Position numbers and translations under genes: made by a program. Positions 27,811-36,630 of a stretch of DNA of 51,496 bases are shown here, piece by piece (the stretch's first letter is position 1; every line of letters starts with the position of its first letter). The notes beneath the pieces were generated by a model. It made no database searches. It was not told where the DNA came from and saw only the letters and a program-made list of their open reading frames with translations. The DNA is from Acidobacteriota bacterium. GTDB taxonomy: Bacteria; Acidobacteriota; Terriglobia; Terriglobales; Acidobacteriaceae. Location: positions 1-51,496 of the forward strand of contig JAJZME010000008.1 of the NCBI GenBank assembly GCA_021803035.1, written 5' to 3'.

Positions 27811-29589
27811 CTATTTGGCCGCGTCATAGCGGCGCGGGCGTGGCTTGATGTACTGGGTGTCCACTTCTTCATACTCGAAGCGCGGTCCTGCCACGTCGCC
27901 GGTGAAACTTGCCTTGGTGGTCTTCAGGAACTTTTCGTCGTTGCGCTCGGGGAAATCGGGCTTGAAGTGCGCGCCGCGCGATTCGTCGCGCAGCAGCGCG
28001 CCGAGCACCACGACGCGCGAGAGCTGAAGCATGTTGTAAAGCTGACGGGTGAAGGCGAAGCTGGTGTTGGCCCACTGGCTCTTGTCGCTCAGATTGATCT
28101 TTTTATAGCGGTCCAGCAGATCCTGAATCTTCTCGTCGGCCTGCTTCAAGCCCTTGTTATAGCGGAGCACGGTGGCGTGTTCCGTGGTGGTCTTGCCCAG
28201 CTCGCGCCACAGGCGGAAGGGATTTTCCGTTCCCTCGCTGTGGAGCAGGCTGGCGTTGATCTCCGCCTGGCGGGCCAGTTCTGCCGCTGCGCCACCGTCG
28301 CCTTCGGCCGGTTGCAGGCCCTTGGCATAATTGAGCGCGTTGGGCCCGGCGTGGAAGCCGCCGTAGATGCAGCTCAGCAGCGAGTTGGCGCCCAGACGGT
28401 TGGCGCCGTGATACTGATACTCGCACTCGCCGGCGGCAAAGATGCCGGGGATGTTGGTCATCTGGTTGAAGTCAACCCACAGCCCGCCCATGGTGTAGTG
28501 CATGCCCGGGAAGATCTTCATGGGCTCGAGGTGGGGATCGACGCCGACAAATTTTTCGTAAATCTCCAGAATGCCGCCCAGCTTGTGGTCCAGCGTGGCG
28601 CGGTCAATGTGGGTCAGATCGAGGTAAACCATGGGCTGGCCCTCGAGGCCCAGACCCAGTTCGTACACCACCTTGTGAATGGCGCGGGTGGCCACATCGC
28701 GGGGGACGAGATTGCCGTACTTGGGATACCACTCTTCGAGGAAGTAGAAGCGCTCGGACTGCGGAATCTGCTTTACGGGCCGCTTGTCGCCGGCGGCGCG
28801 TGGCACCCACACGCGGCCGCCCTCGCCGCGCGCCGACTCCGACATCAGGCGCAGCTTGTCTTCACCGGGAATCGACGTGGGGTGAACCTGGATGAACTCG
28901 CCGTTGGCGTAGTAGGCGCCCTGCTGGAAGATGGCCGACTGCGCGGAGCCCGTGCACACCACGGAGTTGGTGCTCTTGCCGAAGATGGCGCCAACGCCGC
29001 CGGTGGCCAGGATGATGGCGTCGGCAGGGAAGCTGCGCAGTTCCATGGAGCGCAGATCCATGGCCGTGATGCCGCGGGCCACGCCCTGCGAGTCGATGAC
29101 CGCGGAGAGAAACTCCCAACCCTCGTATTTGCGGACCTTGCCCTCCGACTCGTGGCGGCGCACCTGCTCGTCCAGCGCGTAGAGCAACTGCTGGCCGGTG
29201 GTGGCGCCGGCGAAGGCGGTGCGGTGATAGAGCGTGCCGCCAAAGCGGCGGAAATCGAGCAGGCCTTCGGGAGTGCGGTTGAAAGGCACGCCCATGCGGT
29301 CAAGAAGATCGATGACGGCCGGAGCAGCCTCGCACATGCCCTTGACGGGCGTTTGGTTGGCCAGAAAGTCGCCGCCATAAATGGTGTCGTCAAAGTGCTG
29401 CCAGGTGGTGTCGCCCTCACCCTTCAGGTTTTTGGCCGCATTGATGCCGCCCTGGGCGCAAACGGAGTGCGAACGCTTGACCGGGACGATGGAAAACAGA
29501 TCTACAGTCCCGCCCGCTTCGGCGATCTTGATGACCGCCGAGAGTCCGGCCAAGCCGCCTCCAATCACAATGATTCTAGGTGCCGCCAT
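27811..29589 (-). CDS. sdhA: Succinate dehydrogenase flavoprotein subunit
   Basis: A 592-residue FAD-containing SdhA. The N-terminal dinucleotide fold reads IVIGGGLAGLSAVIKIAEAG, the FAD-attachment and active-site regions are SVCAQGGINAAKN and HPTSIPGEDKLRLMSESARG, and the C-terminal helical domain is complete. It oxidises succinate to fumarate in the TCA cycle on the cytoplasmic side of the membrane complex. The order C-A-B with a single cytochrome b subunit marks the Bacillus/epsilon-type enzyme. The start has AAAGGA upstream and lies 96 bases after the sdhC stop. Confidence 0.96.
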   Translation of the reverse strand: MAAPRIIVIGGGLAGLSAVIKIAEAGGTVDLFSIVPVKRSHSVCAQGGINAAKNLKGEGDTTWQHFDDTIYGGDFLANQTPVKGMCEAAPAVIDLLDRMGVPFNRTPEGLLDFRRFGGTLYHRTAFAGATTGQQLLYALDEQVRRHESEGKVRKYEGWEFLSAVIDSQGVARGITAMDLRSMELRSFPADAIILATGGVGAIFGKSTNSVVCTGSAQSAIFQQGAYYANGEFIQVHPTSIPGEDKLRLMSESARGEGGRVWVPRAAGDKRPVKQIPQSERFYFLEEWYPKYGNLVPRDVATRAIHKVVYELGLGLEGQPMVYLDLTHIDRATLDHKLGGILEIYEKFVGVDPHLEPMKIFPGMHYTMGGLWVDFNQMTNIPGIFAAGECEYQYHGANRLGANSLLSCIYGGFHAGPNALNYAKGLQPAEGDGGAAAELARQAEINASLLHSEGTENPFRLWRELGKTTTEHATVLRYNKGLKQADEKIQDLLDRYKKINLSDKSQWANTSFAFTRQLYNMLQLSRVVVLGALLRDESRGAHFKPDFPERNDEKFLKTTKASFTGDVAGPRFEYEEVDTQYIKPRPRRYDAAK

Positions 29590-29685
29590 CGTCTAACAAA
29601 TCCTTTCGCAAGAAAAGCAGCTAATTGCTTCCAGCCTCTAACTCCCCGGTCTTGCTCATCGGCCGCAGTTTGAGGCGGAAGTTAT

Positions 29686-30441
29686 TTAAACCGGGGCGCC
29701 GGTGTGTGCCGGCGCGTTCAAGTACGAGATGGGCACATTTTGCGGTGCGTTGGCATATTTCGGTCCGACGAAGGCCCAGATGCTTCCCAGGCCCAGGACC
29801 GCCAGCAGCACTCCGCCCGCCACGCACACAAAACCAAAGCGCCTGCGGGACCGCGTGCCGGGCGTAATGCCCCACTTGGCCGCGAAGAGCCAGACTCCAT
29901 AGGAAAAGTGCCAGCAGGCGGCGAGCATGCCGATGACGTAAATTGCCACCATCCACGGATTCGCCAGCGTCTGCTGCATCTTGTAGAAAGCCGCGCCGGG
30001 GTGATCGTGGAGGCTCACACCCATGAAGCGCTCCATGATGACGTGCTGGATGATGAAGGCGAAAGCGATGATCCCGGTATACCGCTGGGTGAGATACAAC
30101 CAATTGCCCGACCAGGGATAATAAACAACATTCGACTTGCCGCGCAGCCAGATATAGAGACCATAGATGCCGTGGTAAAGAATGGGAATAAAGATGAAGA
30201 CCCATTCCAGCACATGCACCATCGGCAGGCTGTTCAGGAATTCGACGGTCTTGCCGTACGCAACCGGACCGCCGAGGGCCTGAAAGTTCGAGATCAAATG
30301 CTCGATGAGAAATGCGCCGATGGGAATGATGCCCAGCAGCGAGTGCAGCTTGTGCCAGACGTAGCTGTTACCCTCGCCTGCGCGAAGAGGCTGCACGCCG
30401 CGTCTGACTGTGTGCGCGGCTGGTTGTTGAATTGTCGCCAT
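29686..30441 (-). CDS. sdhC: Succinate dehydrogenase cytochrome b558 subunit
   Basis: A 251-residue membrane protein with about five helices and His residues spaced as in di-haem cytochrome b558 (for example KLHSLLGIIPIGAF, IEHLISNF, ILYHGIYGLY, IQHVIMERF and CWHFSYGVW). It anchors SdhAB and carries electrons to quinone. It is the first gene of the operon. Upstream lie a candidate sigma70 promoter and an overlapping CRP-like site. AGGAG is 11 bases before the ATG. The operon sits inside the rhamnose island but is housekeeping and oppositely oriented to the GH28 and GH78 genes. Confidence 0.93.
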   Translation of the reverse strand: MATIQQPAAHTVRRGVQPLRAGEGNSYVWHKLHSLLGIIPIGAFLIEHLISNFQALGGPVAYGKTVEFLNSLPMVHVLEWVFIFIPILYHGIYGLYIWLRGKSNVVYYPWSGNWLYLTQRYTGIIAFAFIIQHVIMERFMGVSLHDHPGAAFYKMQQTLANPWMVAIYVIGMLAACWHFSYGVWLFAAKWGITPGTRSRRRFGFVCVAGGVLLAVLGLGSIWAFVGPKYANAPQNVPISYLNAPAHTGAPV

Positions 30442-30521
30442 GGAATGGTCAGCTCCTAAAGGCTGCGAGTTGTGGAAGTCCCAAATTAAGGGACCAAAAT
30501 ACGCACTCCCGTTTCAAACGC

Positions 30522-30551
30522 ATTATTGGTGAGCCATCTCACTCGCGTCAA
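30522..30551 (-). promoter_or_regulatory. Candidate sigma70 promoter of sdhCAB
   Basis: On the minus strand TTGACG (30551-30546), an 18-base spacer and AATAAT (30527-30522). Transcription would begin about 75 bases before the sdhC ATG. Confidence 0.55.
30528..30543. promoter_or_regulatory. CRP-like palindrome inside the sdh promoter spacer
   Basis: GGTGAGCCATCTCACT has the GTGA-N6-TCAC core and fills the spacer between the proposed -35 and -10 boxes. A bound regulator there would block RNA polymerase, so repression is expected if the promoter call is right. Confidence 0.45.
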
Positions 30552-30635
30552 GGCAACGAAGTGGCAGGAATGCAATTACGCCATAAATGCAAACTTCAAT
30601 CATTGCCTCATTAACAGCAAATCATTGAAGAGCGA

Positions 30636-31259
30636 TTACATTGCCAGCAAAGGCAGCAGCGCAACCAGCGCTCGACCGCGGTGACTGAGCGAAAGTTTTG
30701 TTTCCAGATCGATCTCCGCCATGGTGCGGTCAAGCTCCGGCAAATAAAACAGCGGATCGTAGCCGAAGCCCCCGGTGCCGTGCGGCGCTTCCAAAATTAT
30801 TCCCTCCACGGCACCTTGTGCGGTGTGATAGAGATCACCATCGCGCGCCGCGGCCAGCACGCAGCGGTAGCGCGCCGTGCGTTGCGCGGCGGGAATTGTC
30901 GCCATCCGCTGCAGCAGCACCATGTTGTTCCACACATCGGTATTGTCGTTGGCGTCGGGCGAATCTACCAGGCCGGAATCGGAAGCGTAGCGGGCAGAGC
31001 GCACACCGGGCGCGCCCTGAAGCGCGTCGACTTCCAGACCCGAATCGTCGGCCAGCACCATCTCGCCCGGAGCAAAGCGCGAATAGTAGATCGCTTTCAG
31101 GGTAGCGTTGGCTTGGAAGGTGTCGCCGTCTTCTTCCGGCGCGGCGATGGACTCGATTCCCGGCAGCGGCTCGATGGCGACCGAATAGGCGCGCGCCGCG
31201 GTGCGGAAGTCGCGGAGCTTGCCCGGGCTGGTGGTGGCGACGTAAAGGCGAAGAGCCAT
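30636..31259 (-). CDS. rdgB: Non-canonical purine NTP pyrophosphatase (RdgB/HAM1 family)
   Basis: A 207-residue protein with the family motifs: TSPGKLRDF in the N-terminal substrate loop, VLADDSGLEVDALQGAPGV, GTGGFGYDPLF and SHRGRAL at the C-terminus. It hydrolyses ITP, dITP and XTP to monophosphates and keeps deaminated purines out of DNA and RNA. ATG 31259 was chosen since the conserved N-terminus (MALRLYVATT) begins there; an upstream start at 31337 would add a basic tail unlike the family. It reads toward sdhC, 194 bases away. Confidence 0.93.
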   Translation of the reverse strand: MALRLYVATTSPGKLRDFRTAARAYSVAIEPLPGIESIAAPEEDGDTFQANATLKAIYYSRFAPGEMVLADDSGLEVDALQGAPGVRSARYASDSGLVDSPDANDNTDVWNNMVLLQRMATIPAAQRTARYRCVLAAARDGDLYHTAQGAVEGIILEAPHGTGGFGYDPLFYLPELDRTMAEIDLETKLSLSHRGRALVALLPLLAM

Positions 31260-31363
31260 GGAGTTGAGTGTAATTCGGAAGCGGCGGCGGAGGGTTTTCC
31301 GCGGCCAGCCGGCACGGCAAGCCTTTGACAGACGCATGTCTCACCGCGTATTTTCCTTCCGTG

Positions 31364-31392
31364 CTGAAATTTATTCGTTTCTGAAATTTCAG
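31364..31392. promoter_or_regulatory. Paired CTGAAATTT elements upstream of the GH78 gene
   Basis: CTGAAATTT occurs at 31364-31372 and again at 31381-31389, where it is part of a perfect 12-base palindrome CTGAAATTTCAG (31381-31392). The 17-base spacing suggests a dimeric regulator site about 105-130 bases before the GH78 start. Confidence 0.35.
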
Positions 31393-31494
31393 ATCCGCAA
31401 GGAGTCGTGTGCGTGGGCGTGAAGAGCAGGTTCCCAATGCCAGACGGCGCGGCCTCGCAGTGTTGAGTTCTCTCAGTTGGACGTGATTCAGAAG

Positions 31495-34400
31495 ATGAAA
31501 AACCGATGGGCTTGCCTGATGGCCTGGAGTCTGGCGCTCGCTGTGGCGGCGCTGCCCGCGGCGGCGCAAAGAGCCGTTGAATTGAGTGGTCCCGTGCATT
31601 TGGAGGTCGATAACCTCAAGACTCCTCTGGGCATCGACGATCCGGCTCCGCTCTTTTCCTGGCAGTTGCGCGACCCCGCGCGCGGCGCGCGGCAAACGGC
31701 GTATGAAGTGCTTGTAGCGTCGCGGAATAGCCTGCTGCAGCAGGGCAGGGCAGACGTCTGGACGAGCGGCCGCGTATCCAGTGACCAGTCGCTGAATATC
31801 CGCTACGCCGGACCCGCGCTCAAGCCGGGCACGCGCTACTTCTGGCGCGTAAAGCTGTGGGGCGCCGATGGCAAGCCGTACGCGGCAAGCCGGATCACAT
31901 GGTGGGAGTCGGGACTGGGCAGGCAGGCTGACGGCAGGAGCGTGTGGCGCGCGCAATGGATCGGCTATCAAACGCGGGAAGAAATTGCGGAGCGCGACGC
32001 CGCGGCGGCCTGGATTACCAGCCCCGATGCAAAGGCTTTGGCGGCACAAAAGGCTGCCGAGGAGCGCTTTGCCTATCGCGTCTCTGTGATGCTGGCCAAG
32101 CCGGTGCGGTTTGCCGCCTTCTTCGCCACTGGCCAGGACACGGTTTCCGCCTGGATCAATGGCGCGCAGGTGCTCAAGGCTGCTCCGCTGCCGGCGTGGA
32201 AACAGTTGCCGTGGAAGAAATTTGTGCGCGCGAATGTGACCGGCAAGCTGACGCCCGGCTCCAACTCCGTTGCCGTGGAGGTGGTGCACTATAACGTCAA
32301 TCCCAATGGAATGGTGGTGGCCGAAGCGCCGCCCATGATCGCCACGCTGGTGGTCGAGTATGCCGACGGAACCTGGACGAGCTTTTCCAGCAACACGGAC
32401 TGGAAGAGCGCGATTCACTTTGCGCCGGGATGGCAGCAGAAGGATTTCGACGATTCGGGATGGACGCACGCCGTGACCTGGGCGCAGGCCACCGGCTCCA
32501 ATCCCGATGTGGAGCTTGGTCATCCCTGGATTCCCGAGTCGGTGAAGGCGCTGCGTCACACCTTTGCGGTGAATGCGCCCATCAAGTCGGCGCGGCTCTA
32601 CGCTACGGCGCTGGGCATGTATGAGATGTTCCTGAACGGCAAGCGCGTGGGCGATCAGGTGATGGCACCGGGCTGGACCGACTATCGCCAGCGCGTGGTC
32701 TATCAGACCTACGACGTTACCAAGCTGCTGCGGCAGGGGCAGAACGCCATCGGAGCGCTGCTTGCGCCGGGGTGGTATGAGGATTCGCTGGAGTGGTATC
32801 AGCGGCCCAACAACTACGGCGTTACGCCGCCGGCGCTCCGGGCCGAGCTGCGCATTGTGTACGCCGATGGCAGCGTGCAATGGGTGATGACCGGCCCGGG
32901 CTGGCAGGCCCGGCGCTCCATGATTCTGCACGCGGAGATTTACAACGGCGAGACGCAGGACGCGCGCCGCGCCGAGCCGGGTTGGGACACGGCGGACTTT
33001 GCCGCGCGCGGCTGGAAGAGCGCCATTGCCATTCATCCCGCGCCGGTGCAGATTGTGGCGCAGAACTTTCAGCCCATTCGCGTGGAGCGTGTACTGACCG
33101 CGAAGACGGTGACCGAGCCCAGGCCCGGCGTCTATATCTACGACTTCGGCCAGAACCAGGCCGGGGTGGAGCGGGTGCGCGTCGAGGGCCCCGCGGGAAC
33201 CGATGTAACGCTGCGCTTTGGCGAGGTGCTGAATCCCGACGGCACGCTGTACACGGCCAACCTGCGCACCGCCAGGGCCACCGATCACTTCATCCTGAAT
33301 GGCAAGGGCGTTGAGACCTTCACGCCGCAGTTTACCTATCACGGCTACCGCTACGCGGAGCTGACCGGACTGCCGACCGCGCCGGGAAAGGATGCGGTGA
33401 CGGCGCTTGTGCTGCACACTGCCGCGCCGTTGACCGACAAGCTCTCCACCGGCAGCCCCATGATCAACCGGCTGTGGCGCAATATTCTCTGGAGCCAGCG
33501 CTCGAACTTCATGAGCGTGCCCACGGATTGCCCGCAGCGCGACGAGCGGCTGGGCTGGATGGCCGACGCGCAGGTCTTCTGGCGCACGGGCTCTTACAAC
33601 ATGGCTCTGGCTGCCTTCTCGCGCAAGTTTGCGCGCGACATGCGCGGCTCGCAGGTGGGCTCGCCTTTCTACGGCATCTACTCGCCGGGGACCGCAACAC
33701 CGCACTCCGGCTCCGGCGCGGGCTGGAGCGACGCCGGCGTCATCATCCCCTGGACCTCATGGCTGCAAAACGGAGATACGCGCATCATCAACCAGAACTG
33801 GGCGGCGATGACGAAGTATCTCGACGCCATCAAGGCCGCCAATCCCGATTACCTGTGGAAGAATGACGCGGGCACGCCCTTTGGCGACTGGCTTGCGCCC
33901 GAAGGCCAGACCAAGTACCCGCTGATCGCCACGGCGTATTGGGCTTACGATGTTTCGCTGATGCGCGAAATGGCCCGCGCCACCGGCCGCACCGCGGACG
34001 AGCAGAAGTACGCGCAGCTCTTCGGCAAGATTCGCGCCGCGTTTGAAAAGGCGTTTGTGCACAGTGACGGATTCGTGGCCGGCGCCTACAATGGGCCGTC
34101 GCCCTTCGGCATCATCAACAATCCCAATGCCAGGAGCCACGGCGGCGACACGCAGACCGGCTACGTGCTGGCGCTGCACATGAACCTGCTGCCGCGGAAT
34201 CTGCGCGCCGCGGCCGCCCGGCGCCTGGTGGGCAAGATCGAGGCCAATCATGACCTGCTGGGCACCGGCTTCCTGGGCACGCCCTATCTGCTTGAAGTGC
34301 TGACCCGGGCCGGCTATCCGCAACTGGCCTACCATCTGCTGTTCAATACCGCCTATCCCTCGTGGGGCTACATGGTGGACCACGGCGCAACCACCATGTG

Positions 34401-34836
34401 GGAGCGGTGGAACGGCAACCAGATGCTCAATGACCCGGCCATGAACTCCTTCAACCACTACGCCTACGGCGCGGTGGGCGCGTGGATCTACCGCTATGCG
34501 GCCGGCGTGGACGCGACGCCGCTCGATGCGGGCTTCCACACCGTGGTGCTGCATCCGGTCTTCAGCGCGAAGATGGGCCGGCTCTCATTTGAATACGATT
34601 CAGTGTATGGGCCGATTCGTTCCGCCTGGACGGTGAACGGAACCACCGCCGAGTGGCAGGTGACGATTCCCGCCAACACCACCGGCTGGCTGCCGCTGAG
34701 CGCGGCGCAGGCGGCCAAGTATAGGATCGATGGAGCCCCGCTGGTGCAAAGCGGGCTGGCGAAGGCCGCGAACCGCGCGGGAGAGAGCGGCTATGAACTG
34801 CCCGCCGGAAGTTATACATTTCTCGTCGCGTTGTAG
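31495..34836 (+). CDS. Exported alpha-L-rhamnosidase, glycoside hydrolase family 78
   Basis: A 1113-residue multidomain GH78 enzyme. It has a signal peptide (about 1-25, ending PAAAQ), an N-terminal Ig-like domain (LEVDNLKTPLGIDDPAPLFSW), two beta-sandwich accessory domains, and a catalytic (alpha/alpha)6 barrel with the hallmark TDCPQRDERLGWMADAQ (general acid region, Asp678 to Glu684) and GATTMWERWNG (Glu970, proposed general base). A C-terminal beta domain follows. It releases terminal L-rhamnose from rhamnogalacturonan side chains or glycosides. ATG 31495 begins the signal peptide; a TTG at 31477 is open but unlikely. The next gene is the L-rhamnose transporter RhaT, 78 bases on, consistent with a release-and-import pair. 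Confidence 0.96.
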   Translation: MKNRWACLMAWSLALAVAALPAAAQRAVELSGPVHLEVDNLKTPLGIDDPAPLFSWQLRDPARGARQTAYEVLVASRNSLLQQGRADVWTSGRVSSDQSLNIRYAGPALKPGTRYFWRVKLWGADGKPYAASRITWWESGLGRQADGRSVWRAQWIGYQTREEIAERDAAAAWITSPDAKALAAQKAAEERFAYRVSVMLAKPVRFAAFFATGQDTVSAWINGAQVLKAAPLPAWKQLPWKKFVRANVTGKLTPGSNSVAVEVVHYNVNPNGMVVAEAPPMIATLVVEYADGTWTSFSSNTDWKSAIHFAPGWQQKDFDDSGWTHAVTWAQATGSNPDVELGHPWIPESVKALRHTFAVNAPIKSARLYATALGMYEMFLNGKRVGDQVMAPGWTDYRQRVVYQTYDVTKLLRQGQNAIGALLAPGWYEDSLEWYQRPNNYGVTPPALRAELRIVYADGSVQWVMTGPGWQARRSMILHAEIYNGETQDARRAEPGWDTADFAARGWKSAIAIHPAPVQIVAQNFQPIRVERVLTAKTVTEPRPGVYIYDFGQNQAGVERVRVEGPAGTDVTLRFGEVLNPDGTLYTANLRTARATDHFILNGKGVETFTPQFTYHGYRYAELTGLPTAPGKDAVTALVLHTAAPLTDKLSTGSPMINRLWRNILWSQRSNFMSVPTDCPQRDERLGWMADAQVFWRTGSYNMALAAFSRKFARDMRGSQVGSPFYGIYSPGTATPHSGSGAGWSDAGVIIPWTSWLQNGDTRIINQNWAAMTKYLDAIKAANPDYLWKNDAGTPFGDWLAPEGQTKYPLIATAYWAYDVSLMREMARATGRTADEQKYAQLFGKIRAAFEKAFVHSDGFVAGAYNGPSPFGIINNPNARSHGGDTQTGYVLALHMNLLPRNLRAAAARRLVGKIEANHDLLGTGFLGTPYLLEVLTRAGYPQLAYHLLFNTAYPSWGYMVDHGATTMWERWNGNQMLNDPAMNSFNHYAYGAVGAWIYRYAAGVDATPLDAGFHTVVLHPVFSAKMGRLSFEYDSVYGPIRSAWTVNGTTAEWQVTIPANTTGWLPLSAAQAAKYRIDGAPLVQSGLAKAANRAGESGYELPAGSYTFLVAL

Positions 34837-34914
34837 CGCAAAGCTGTTCTGGAGAATGGCTGCCCGCGCAATCTGCAATCGGTTGGCAGCCTGAGACGAA
34901 AGGAACGGAAATCT

Positions 34915-35940
34915 GTGATCCTTGCTGGAATCGGATGGCATACTCTGGGCGCCAGTTGTGCGGCTTCCTTCTACGCGCCCATTGAAAAAGTGAAGAAATG
35001 GTCCTGGGAAACCACGTGGGCCATCGCGGGGCTCTTTTCCTGGATACTGTTTCCCATCGGCGTGAGCCTGCTGCTGCTGCCTCACTTTGGCGCTTTTTAC
35101 GCGTCGCTCAACCCCGGCCTGGTGCTGACCGTGGCTGCGTTCGGCGCCATGTGGGGCGTGGGCAACGTCAGTTACGGGCTCACCATGCGCTACCTCGGCA
35201 TGTCCCTGGGCATCGGCGTGGCCATTGGCGTCACGCTGGTGGTGGGCACGCTGGTGCCGCCGCTGGTGCACGGGCAGGCGGCGGCGCTGTTCACCACGCG
35301 CAGCGGCCTGTTGACCATGGCCGGAATCCTCGTCGCGCTCATTGGCATTGCCATCACCTCATACGCCGGCCATCAGAAAGAAAAGCAGATGGGCGTCGGG
35401 GTCCAGGAGTTCAATGTCAGGCTGGGCCTGTTGCTGGCCATCCTGTGCGGCATCTTCTCCTCGGGCATGTCGTTTGCCATCGACGCGGCCACTCCCATCG
35501 CCAACAAGGCGCTCCATCTCGGCGTCAAGCCGCTCTATGCCGCGCTGCCCACCTACGTGATCATCATGGGTGGCGGCGCACTGGTCAATTTCGCCTACTG
35601 CTTCATCCGCCTCGGGTTTAAGAAGGAGATCTCGCTGCGCCGCGACCTGTCGCAGCCCCGCGGAACGCTTTGGAAGAACGGCTCGCTTGCCGCGGCCGGC
35701 GGCATCATGTGGTACTTTCAGTTCTTCTTCTACGCCTGGGGAGCGGCCAACATCCCGCACCGTCTGGATTACGTCAACTGGATGCTGCACATGAGCATCT
35801 ACGTGCTGTGCGGCGGCCTGGTGGGCCTGGCGCTGGGCGAGTGGAAGGGCGTCGGCTCGCGGCCGGTGCGGCTGCTGTGGGCGGGCATTCTGGTGATTGT
35901 TGTGGCCGCCAATCTGGTGGGCCTGGGAATGGCCACATAG
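34915..35940 (+). CDS. rhaT: L-rhamnose/H+ symporter
   Basis: A 341-residue membrane transporter with about ten helices, closely matching E. coli RhaT along its length (for example KVKKWSWETTW, FGAMWGVGNVSYGLTMRYLG, MWYFQFFFYAWG, WMLHMSIYVLCGG). It imports L-rhamnose with a proton. The start is GTG at 34915, with AAAGGAACGG upstream. It follows the GH78 gene on the same strand and is the strongest single indication that the island serves L-rhamnose use. A transposase remnant follows the stop. Confidence 0.96.
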   Translation: MILAGIGWHTLGASCAASFYAPIEKVKKWSWETTWAIAGLFSWILFPIGVSLLLLPHFGAFYASLNPGLVLTVAAFGAMWGVGNVSYGLTMRYLGMSLGIGVAIGVTLVVGTLVPPLVHGQAAALFTTRSGLLTMAGILVALIGIAITSYAGHQKEKQMGVGVQEFNVRLGLLLAILCGIFSSGMSFAIDAATPIANKALHLGVKPLYAALPTYVIIMGGGALVNFAYCFIRLGFKKEISLRRDLSQPRGTLWKNGSLAAAGGIMWYFQFFFYAWGAANIPHRLDYVNWMLHMSIYVLCGGLVGLALGEWKGVGSRPVRLLWAGILVIVVAANLVGLGMAT

Positions 35941-35964
35941 CGCCGGCCCAGTGGTGCGGCGTGC

Positions 35965-36177
35965 TTACCGGATCAGCCGCAAGATCTGATCGGCGGCCAG
36001 CGCCAGGATGCCGAACATCAGATGGCACATCACTTTTGCGTGGCCGCGCACGCGGACCATGCGGCCGCCGAACTCGTCCTTCAGCCGCGCGTTGACCCGC
36101 TCGACGGTGGTTCGCTCGCGGTAGCGCACGTGCTTGGCGGCGGGCAGATGCAGCAGGCGGCAGCGTCTTTCCCGCCC
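35965..36177 (-). pseudogene. C-terminal remnant of a DDE transposase
   Basis: Reading leftward from 36177 to a stop at 35965-35967 gives about 70 residues typical of an IS4/IS5-type transposase C-terminus (YRERTTVERVNARLKDEFGG, then RGHAKVMCHLMFGILAL). An in-frame TAG at 36178-36180 ends the homology on the 5' side, and no catalytic DDE core is found. The Glu in the ERTTVERVN helix is where the third catalytic residue is expected. No terminal inverted repeats are visible, so it is a decayed fragment between rhaT and a receiver gene. Confidence 0.85.
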
Positions 36178-36237
36178 CTATCAGCTCAATCAAATGACCG
36201 GAGGAATTTTGCAAGAGGCTCTGTTGACCAGCGCCTT

Positions 36238-36630
36238 TCACGGCGCATTGAGATTTACGGGCTCGACTTTTTGCGCTGCCCCCGCAGAACCGCAAAGGGC
36301 TTTGACCGCATTGAGAAACGCGCCTGGACCGGAAAAAGTCTCGCAGTCCAAATCGTAAGAATGATCGGGCACGGAGGGCAGTTCCTGAACGCGCAGGATC
36401 CGTATGCCGGGATTTATTGCCCTCAGTACCGCCGCCACGTGCATGGCCCGGCCGTGAGGGACGGATTGGCTGATGACAGCGATGTCGAAGCTGCCCGGCG
36501 GCAGCGCCTTGAGTGCATCATTGCTGGTTACGGACTTGACTTCGTAACCTTCCTGGCGCAGGATCAGTTCCCGCGAAAGGCGAAGGTTATCGTCGTCTCC
36601 AATAGAGAGAATTCGTGCTAAGAGTGCCAT
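36238..36630 (-). CDS. Second degenerate receiver-domain protein
   Basis: A 130-residue CheY-like fold. The acidic pocket is kept (SIGDDDN, Asp12-14) but the phospho-acceptor position is Gln55 (IAVISQSVPHG), the Thr/Ser position falls in LRVQELP, and the conserved Lys near FSGPGAF is gone. It should not take part in ordinary phosphotransfer. It resembles the protein at 4402-4782 in size and in the pattern of loss, though the sequences are not close. It follows a transposase remnant. Function is unknown; single-domain pseudo-receivers can act as protein-binding partners. Confidence 0.7.
   Translation of the reverse strand: MALLARILSIGDDDNLRLSRELILRQEGYEVKSVTSNDALKALPPGSFDIAVISQSVPHGRAMHVAAVLRAINPGIRILRVQELPSVPDHSYDLDCETFSGPGAFLNAVKALCGSAGAAQKVEPVNLNAP

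Noticed and set aside
27790..29673. A 627-codon frame opposite sdhA
   Set aside because: sdhA on the other strand is certain; the antisense translation has no family motifs.
30835..33705. A 956-codon open frame on the minus strand opposite the GH78 gene
   Set aside because: It overlaps rdgB and GH78 antisense, shows no recognisable domain and has the Arg/Ala/His-rich composition of a GC-rich shadow frame.
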